From NCBI GenBank assembly GCA_000697335.1, contig JNEM01016579.1:1-16299 (forward strand): 16,299 nt of DNA, written 5' to 3'. The position numbers and the translations under genes were made by a program. The DNA comes from Conidiobolus incongruus B7586 (taxonomy: Eukaryota > Entomophthoromycota > Entomophthoromycetes > Entomophthorales > Conidiobolaceae). Under the pieces are notes generated by a model. That model made no database searches, was not told where the DNA came from, and saw only the letters and a program-made list of their open reading frames with translations. Below, piece by piece: positions 9,099-16,299 of this stretch (within the stretch, counting starts at the first letter, position 1; every line of letters begins with the position of its first letter).

Positions 9099-9106
9099 TT
9101 TATATA
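9099..9106 (-). promoter_or_regulatory. TATA box of the minus-strand gene candidate
   Basis: On the minus strand this reads TATATAAA, with the candidate start codon about 90 bases downstream. The two ferritin genes have 88 and 86, which is the main reason to take it seriously in DNA so rich in A and T. Confidence 0.35.
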
Positions 9107-11030
9107 ATTTTTTGAATTTTATACGGTATAACTGAAAATTTTTATTATTTCAATGATTTAATATAGCAATGAAATATGGATGACAGTTAAATATTTTTAA
9201 TTCATGCTGCATTTAATTGATAAAAAATTTTTGCCTGCTTATTAAATTTAAATTTATAATTATCAAATGAATTTTTATAATTTAATAAATTTGAATTATA
9301 TTAATTTTTGATAGATTAATATCAAATCATTGATTTGAAAAAGATTATTCAGGTCTTCCATTATATGGTTAATAGGTATCAAACTTTATATAATTATAAT
9401 ATCAAATTTTGTTAATATATTTATTACTCTTTCAAATATGTGATTTAATATCATGTTTTATTATTATATTATTTTTTAAAAATTTATATAACGTTAATTT
9501 TATATTCTAATATAAATATTTCAAATCAAAACAATGCAATTAATCATTTCCTATTATTTCAAAGTATATATCAGAAATATTACAATATTTTATATATGAT
9601 ATTTAATATTTATATTTATTCTAAAACAAATTTTGCAATACTTTGATTTAACAAACAATAAAATTCATTATTATTGGATATTATTAATTATAGTATTAGA
9701 GATTAAACAATGGCACTTTTTTCAAATTCATTTTAATTCAATATTAAATATAAAATATGATATAATAAAATTATATTAAAGAACAAATACTTTTTTATTA
9801 TTAATAAGTTTTTGTTATATCTTTCTCAAGTTTCTAATACTTAAAAAATAACCCTTTTTATATGACTGAAATTTGATATTTTATAACTATTTAATTTATC
9901 CTTTGGAATTTTACTTACTTCCATTTATATTTTTTGATTATCCCAACCAATTATAACTATAGAGATTATAATCTGGTGAGTATACTAGATATGGCTGCCC
10001 TTGCTAGTTATTTGTATTAAGAAAGGCTTTTATGGTTTTATCTTTATGTAAATTATAACTTTTATATAAAAAAATAAATATTTTGAATTTATATTAATAA
10101 CATTATTTAAAAGTTATTTATTATAAAAAATATATATATTTTATAATTAAATTTAGAATTTTTTAATACTAAATAGAAAGATTCTATATAATTATAATTT
10201 ATTACTATAATTAGCATTCTTTTATAAATAAAAAGTTTTTTGAATTTATAGAGGAGCTTGAGTTAACCAAATCCAGTATTTTAAATTATGTTTAAATAAA
10301 AGGATATATATAAAATCCAAGATTCAACAATTATAATGATATATTATAAAAGCCTTGATCTTAGTTATATTTTGATAATTTTTTATAATGTACCTATCTT
10401 ATATTTCTTTTAACCTAGCATTAAGGTTTTAAATATCTATTTTCCATTTTTTATTTAAACTGAGTTAAATTTAATATATATATATATAATGCACTTATAT
10501 GATTAATTATTAAATTCTTTGATAATATGCTACAAGAAATAAAAGAATGGTTTTTAATATAATCTTTTATTTTTTAATATTTGGAAGAATAGTTGTAAAA
10601 GCTGGTATAATTAGTTTTCAAGCTATAAAGTCACAAAGCTAGCAATAGACTAGGTTTTAGACAAGGTTTTATTAACATAGACTGCTTGAAAATTTTCAAG
10701 AATTTTAGAAGGTTTATGATTGAGTTTTAATGTTACACTAATAAAATACTTTTATATTCATTAATTGGTTAAACTAGGTATAAATTTAATATTAAGTTTT
10801 TAAAGCAAAAAACTATTAAAATAAATATTGTTATTTATATATTGTTTTATTCTATGGATTTTATTATTTATATAATATCTATTTAGATAATGAAAACTTT
10901 TAGTATGTCTAAAACAATAAACAAATACCATATTTTATTTTCCAATCATATATGTAATTAAAAGTTCAAATTTAACTTAGTTAAAAAATTTAAATCAAAA
11001 AATTAAAATATAAATTGATATAGGAACTTG
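9107..11030. other. Gene-free AT-rich DNA; CpG-free from 9494
   Basis: I find no coding region, RNA gene or recognisable transposon in these 1.9 kb. The last CpG of the window is at 9492-9493; from there on there is none. A perfect 16-base palindrome, CTTGAAAATTTTCAAG, lies at 10685-10700. Parts of 10590-10760 are slightly richer in G and may be old transposon remains, but nothing can be named. Confidence 0.5.
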
Positions 11031-11031
11031 T

Positions 11032-11060
11032 ATTATCCTAGTGCTGGAAACTAGGATAAT
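11032..11060. repeat. Perfect 10-bp hairpin with 9-base loop
   Basis: The arms ATTATCCTAG (11032-11041) and CTAGGATAAT (11051-11060) are exact inverse complements around the loop TGCTGGAAA. The 70 bases after it are unusually rich in G for this region. It may be part of a non-autonomous mobile element; copies elsewhere in the genome would show this. Confidence 0.55.
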
Positions 11061-11163
11061 TATATTGAATTAAGTTAGAGTGTGGATAAGTTATAGGATT
11101 AGGATGTAGTTATATGGAGTTTTATTGGAAGTTCTTAACAAAGACTTAGAGTTAGTTTTTTTC

Positions 11164-11241
11164 AGATAGATAGATAGATAGATAGTTGGATAGATGGATG
11201 AGTGAATAGATAGATAACTGGATGAATGAATAGATAGATAA
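11164..11241. repeat. Degenerate GATA/GGAT/GAAT microsatellite
   Basis: Five clean GATA units (11165-11184) pass into a mixed array of GGATA, GATG, GAGT and GAAT variants with a second GATA block, ending near 11241. The imperfect units suggest an old array that has gathered point changes. It lies in a non-coding, CpG-free setting. Confidence 0.85.
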
Positions 11242-11337
11242 ATCCCTGTTGTATTTCCCCCCTTTTGATATTAAGATAAGAATGGATCAATTTAAGGGAA
11301 AGTAAAATAAGAGATAAATTATGGGTAAACTAATATT

Positions 11338-11602
11338 AAAGGTAAATACACTAACCTGCAAAAGTAAGTCATAAAATCAAAAACACCTATATTTTTACTA
11401 ATAACTTAATTAATATTTAATGAAATAAACCTAAATTAAATAATTAAAATCTATTATATTTATTAGTTATATATATCATTAAATGATGATATTTAGCTAT
11501 TAATTGGCTAAAATATAAACCCTTAAATTTTACCTAAGGTGAGTTATAAATTTGCAGGTTTTTGGTGATAAAAAAAAATTAAAACCTAGTGTATCTACCT
11601 TT
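11338..11602. repeat. Inverted short repeats flanking the end of the Tc1-like gene
   Basis: AAAGGTAAATACACTA at 11338-11353 matches, with one mismatch in 16, the minus strand of 11602-11587, which codes for the transposase C-terminus. Just beyond, ACCTGCAAA (11354-11362) matches the minus strand of 11559-11551. The two blocks touch in the left copy but are separated by about 27 bases in the right copy. This looks like part of a second, shortened, opposite-facing Tc1 end. Confidence 0.4.
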
Positions 11603-12412
11603 AGCTTTTCTAACTTCTTTAAGTTTGTGGGGTATAGAATCAACTAACTTTTTACACTAGGAAGGGTTAATCTTGTTTTATACTTCTTGAATATATTCTT
11701 AAAGTTGATCTAAATTTTTTGCTGGGGGGAAAACTTTAATAGCTTTTTTTAACTGATCCTAAAGGTGTTTAATTAGATTAAGGTTAGGAGATTGAGGAAG
11801 CTACTTTATAACTGTTATCTTGTTATTTTTAAGCTATTTGGTAGTAGAAGCTGTAGTATAACAAAATATATTATCTTACTAGAAAATAACATTAGATTTG
11901 TTTAACCTATACTATTTAATGGTTTTTTTTAATTCATTGTTCAGAATACTTTAATACATCTTAGTATTAATTCCCCCATTAACTTTATAAAGATACCTTA
12001 CACCTAAAAACAACATACATCCCTAAACAATAATTAACCTACCATTATACTTTTAGGTAAAATTAACATAATGGTTACAAAGTAGTTCTGCATCTTTTTT
12101 AAAGTATCTAGCTTTTTTATTAAATCTACTAAGGTATATTTTTGTTTCATTAGACTAAATAACCTTACTTTAATTAATTTCAATTTAACATTAGTAGCAA
12201 CATTTAAACTCTTACCTAGTTTTATAGTGGGATTTCTTTAGTTGGGGGTGTTTTTTCTTAAGGTGTAAATAATATCCATGCTAATATAAAACACATATAA
12301 TAGTATTAGTGCTAACTAATATTCTTGTATAGTTTCACAGTTCCTGTTATATTTCTATAGTAGTACTACACTTGCTTGTTGTTAAGAAACTAATTCTCTA
12401 AATTCTTATATA
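11579..12412 (-). mobile_element. Decayed Tc1-family (DD34E) transposase
   Basis: Tc1/mariner transposases cut and paste DNA at TA sites. A single minus-strand frame of about 275 codons reads as Tc1 from the second helix-turn-helix (VSTNTI, then HGYYLHLKKKHPQLKKSHYKTR) through the catalytic core to the family's C-terminus (KAKGRYTRF, stop at 11581-11579). The first catalytic Asp reads Asn at 12151-12149, in SNETKI; the second Asp is intact at 11875-11873, in DNIFCYT. The final Glu reads Lys at 11770-11768, in NLNLIKHL, exactly 34 residues after the second Asp. About twenty stop codons interrupt the frame, many where the family has Trp or Gln, yet no frameshift is needed. The first helix-turn-helix (about 65 residues of a usual 340) is not recognisable and terminal repeats are not resolved, so it is dead and perhaps truncated on the right. 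Confidence 0.9.
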
Positions 12413-12777
12413 TACTTTCATATAATCTAATTAACTATAAATTATATGATTAATTTATACTTATATAGTTAAATTAATTGTATAAATAGTATTAAATTAT
12501 CTAATAAACTAGGTTCTTCTTTTTTTCTCAATTCTTACTATTTTTTACTTTTACACTATTTTTAAGATTGAGACTATATTCTATTGATATTATAGGATAT
12601 TGGCACTACCTAATATAAATCTTAATATATCAGTGACTCATCCTAGTTTGAAGCTTAATTAAACTTTGTTTATACTTGCACACTACAGCCACATTATATT
12701 ACCACATTCTGCACCACACTACTTTTATATTAAGTTTTCCTCTACACTATATTAGTTTAATTACCACTACACTTATA
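12413..12777. other. Junction between Tc1-like and Ty3-like elements; may hold LTR sequence
   Basis: No coding match is seen. The stretch has a TATA-like string near 12480 and an AATAAA-like string near 12505, then C-rich, CACTAC-type segments up to a candidate tRNA primer site at 12778. It probably includes the lost start of the Tc1 gene and the 5' LTR of the next element, but I cannot fix either edge, and no second LTR lies in the window to compare. Confidence 0.35.
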
Positions 12778-15700
12778 TGGTAGCAGTGACAAAACTATTA
12801 AAAACCTACTAGATATTAATAACTATCTATATCAAACCTAATTATTGCTATTTTAAATTTTATCTATAATTTATTTCATTTAAATTTAATACTATACACT
12901 ATAATGCTACTAAAAAAAGAGATACCCTTATATTATTTTAATGATGATAGCAGCTTAATTACTAAGTGAATCTAAGACTTTAGTCCCTAAAAACTTACTA
13001 CCCTCTAAGAAACTTATATTAGACAACTTTTGATTGAAAAAAACATGTCTCAAAGAGCTTAAATCCAACAAACCAGCTATTTCACTATAGTTAATGCATT
13101 AAACCACCTCTTTAGTGTTTTTAAAAACAAATTAACTACTTATGATAGCTTAAAAAACCTTTACAAGCTTGAAAACTATCTTAAAAACATGAAGAATTAC
13201 CTTGATTTAATTCTTAATGAAGATCTAGAGAATATCCTTAAATTAGCTACTTCTTTTTTAGAAAAATCTGTTTATACTTGGTAGTTAACTCATTACAAGT
13301 TTAATCTTAAAGAATCTTCAGGAGGATAACTTACTACAAGGATATAAACTTTTAAACAATTGGAAAAAGCCCTTAAAGAGAGGTATTACCTAAAAGATCA
13401 AGTTTGATTAACAAGAGAAAAGCTTTCCCAACTTAAATAAAAAACTTCTACAAGATAATTGATTGAGAAATTTAATGAGATATGCTTAAACATACTAAAT
13501 ATCACTGAAGAAAAACAAATCCACAAATTATTACAATGCCTTAACCTTCAAGTAAAGCTCTAGTTAGTTAGTAAAGAACACTTTGATAATATGTCTTTTT
13601 CTGACATTTGTGATGCAGCAATTATAATTGATAATATCCTTTACTCTATAACTAAATCTTCCCACCCTAAAAATTAATCTTTTAAACTTTACTTTAACCC
13701 ACCTAAATCTCAAATGATAGATGTTTCTGCTTTAGGGTTTTATAAGAAAACCTTTAGTGAAGAAGCTAAAGCCTACTTAAGAACAAACAAAGGTTGTTAT
13801 TACTGCTGAAGAACTTAAGTTAACTATAGAGCTAACAAATACCCCTTAAGGAAGCAACATCTATCTAATTCTCAATAATCCCAACTTACCAACCATAAAT
13901 CAAACTTGAATAATATTAATATAACCCTAAAATCACCCCTTTTACAATTAGTCAGCAGATTCTAATCTAATCCACAAAAGTTCCAACAAACTAATGATTC
14001 CACAAATCAAACTATGTATACTAGAGAAATCCAACTGATTAAACCACTAGAAACTAGAAATATTCTAGTAACTAATCTACCTTGTGATTCTTTACCTTTA
14101 ACTATCACCCTATTGTTTGTGTTAACTGGTTCTTTTATAGATATACCTGTTAGTGTTCTAATTAACTCTAGTTGTTTTAGTTGTATTATCTCTTCTTTTA
14201 TTGTTGCAAAGCTATCTTTACCTACCTAAAAAAGTAACTTGATAATTAAATATGCTAACAACTTAATAGAATAGGCATCTGGTATTGTATCTGGATACCT
14301 ATTACTACCTCCTAACTACTCCCAATATATTAAATTCTTAGTTGGTAACATTGGTTACAATTTCATACTAGGTTAAAATTAGTTTGAATATCACAGTTTT
14401 ATATCTATAGATATTACCCCAGAAGGCTACAAATCTATCTCTTTCACATTCCAAAAGAAATTAGTAGAATTAATCTCAAAAAATCTACATTACCCTATTA
14501 TAAAACCATTAAATGTTTTACCTAACACTAACTCTACAATTGTGGCAAATAATTCTATCATTATAAGTAAAAATCAATGTAAAAAGCTAATCAAAAACCT
14601 AAATAATCTATAGAGATATGTATCTGTTTATTATTCATCTATCAACACTTCATTTGTTGATTTTAATGAAGTTATATCTAATGACCACTTCTTATACAAT
14701 ACAGTGAGTTAATTTGCTAATGTTTTTGAACCTGTGAATAAATTACCACCTAAATATAATATTGAACACAAAATTAAACTAATCCCTGGTACACAACTAT
14801 ACTTAAAGCTTACTTACCATTTATCTCTTGAACAATACCAAACCTTGAAAGAAGAAATCCAAAAACTACTTGAAAATAGGTATATTAGACCTTCTTCTTC
14901 ACCATAGGGATCTCTAATCCTCTTTGTACAAAAGGCTAATGGTGGTTAGAGACTATATATTGATAACTGTGTTTTAAACTCTAAAACTATCAAGGATAAA
15001 ACCCTATTACTAAACCTATATGATGTTAGGGATAAACTACTTAGATCAACTATATTTACCAAACTAGATGTTAGGAATAGATATTACAACATTAGAGTTG
15101 AAGAAAACTCTATCCCTTTAACTACTTTCAACACTTTTTTAGGCTACTATGAATTTACTGTTATGAACTTTAAATTGTGTAATGCTCCTGCAACTTTCAC
15201 TTGATTTATCAATTCCCTTTTTAACCCTGTCTTTAATGATTTTGTTATCACCTACCTTGATAATATCCTGATCTATTCAAAAACTAAAGAAGAACATATT
15301 CAACATGTTAATCAGGTTTTACAAATTATTCAAGAACATAAATTACCTTTGAAACTATCAAAATGTATCTTTGGTGCCTCTTCTGTCCTTTTCTGTGGTT
15401 ATATTGTTTCCTCCTAAGGAATTAGTATTGACCTAACTAAACTCAATGGTGTTAAAGCCTTTACTATACCTATAAACAAAGATCAGCTTATGTCTGTACT
15501 TAGATTATTGAATTACTTTAAAGATTTCATTGATTTTTTTGTTGAACTAGTTACTCCTCTTACTAATCTCTTGAAGAAAGACTCTCTTTTTAAATAAACC
15601 CCACTATACACTTTTGGCATAAATGCTTTGATTTTCTATATTACCAATGCTCTTGCTTTATCTATCTTTAATCTAAAACTACCTACCATTATTTTTACTA

Positions 15701-16299
15701 ACTCTAGTTCTTTTGCAATTAGTAGATAGTTAGCCTAGTTTAAATTTAATTCATATTTTACCCTACAACTATGGGATAAAATAATAAATAAAGGAGAACA
15801 GGTTGAGTTTAACCTTACAAATGTTACTTTAAAACTAATAACATTCTGGTTAAGAAAAATAAAACTAGCTAAATTGAAATACCTAGTCTATAAACAAAAA
15901 CTCTTTGCTTTAGTAGAAATAATCAAAAATCACTCACATTTCCTGTCCTGCAACCTTTTCTTAACACTTACAGATCACAAATCACTTATCTACTTAAATA
16001 CTCAGAAGCATTTATTAAGAAGATAAGTTAGATTGATTAAAACTATCCAAGCTTACCCTTTCCTTATTTAATATCTCCTAGGTTAATAAAACTATGTTGC
16101 AGATACTTTGTTAAGAAATCCTACATACCTACCCCTTTATTCTAATTGTAAAAATCCAGCAAATATTAACTCAATGATTATTAATGAAGGAAATAAAGAA
16201 TTTATTAAACTACTTCAAGAAACACTGTTAAATAATGATTTCTTTATTTTAGTTAAAGAAGAACTCTTTAAACCATTAGAAAACTAACTAAAATATGTC
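12778..16299 (+). mobile_element. Ty3/gypsy LTR retrotransposon, 5' part, broken fossil
   Basis: Parts appear in Ty3/gypsy order on the plus strand. A possible tRNA primer site starts with TGGTAGCAG at 12778. A gag-like region lies at about 13050-13860 and ends in a zinc-knuckle remnant. A protease-like region lies at about 14110-14300, reverse transcriptase at about 14760-15420, and RNase H at about 15600-16125; integrase would follow but the window ends. The reverse transcriptase has family hallmarks such as FVQKANGG and FTKLDVR. It is broken throughout, by eye with some twenty to thirty breaks, and so is old and inactive. There are no CpGs at all, and C exceeds G on this strand. Upstream edge and LTRs are unresolved. 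Confidence 0.9.

Noticed and set aside
11164-11241. GATA tetranucleotide array as a CRISPR-like or regulatory array
   Set aside because: Units are simple 4-5 base repeats without spacers, typical of a microsatellite; no gene lies beside it.
14014-14229. 71-codon open frame as an independent small gene
   Set aside because: It is the protease-like part of the Ty3/gypsy fossil.

Overview
The window looks like nuclear DNA from a very AT-rich eukaryote. It has TATA-type promoters, intron-less and intron-rich genes side by side, six short GT-AG introns (52-60 bases) in one gene, and remains of eukaryotic transposons. The mix of ferritin genes, short introns, GATA/CCAAT promoter elements, a Tc1-type transposon and a Ty3/gypsy element fits an early-diverging, AT-rich fungus best. 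That placement is inference; an AT-rich protist such as an amoebozoan is not excluded.

Bases 1-5000 hold two tandem, intron-less ferritin genes (1421-1945 and 4334-4858). Their products are both 174 residues and about 80% identical by hand alignment, and both keep a complete H-type ferroxidase centre. Their promoters share a layout: a tight cluster of GATAA/TTATC sites, then an inverted CCAAT box touching one more GATA site, then a TATA box about 58 bases on, then the start codon about 87 bases further. This suggests one iron- or nitrogen-type GATA regulon controlling both copies. The copies differ at the three-fold iron channel: the first carries Asn/Gln where the second has the usual Asp/Glu.

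Bases 6200-8440 hold a divergent pair. On the minus strand is a small protein with two RanBP2-type zinc fingers and a basic, acid-free N-terminus like a mitochondrial presequence. On the plus strand is RPF1, a Brix-domain 60S ribosome assembly factor, reconstructed here from seven exons (305 residues). Tail to tail with RPF1, at 8661-9015 on the minus strand, is an unrecognised gene candidate or pseudogene with a TATA box, one plausible intron and an in-frame TGA.

From 9494 to the end the character changes: there is not one CpG dinucleotide in about 6.8 kb, whereas genes and intergenic DNA to the left contain them. This tract holds gene-free AT-rich DNA, a degenerate GATA/GGAT microsatellite, a decayed minus-strand Tc1-family (DD34E) transposase, and the 5' part of a broken, old Ty3/gypsy LTR retrotransposon that runs off the right edge. 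The likeliest reading is a transposon-rich block that was long cytosine-methylated or hit by a C-to-T mutating defence, next to an active gene block.
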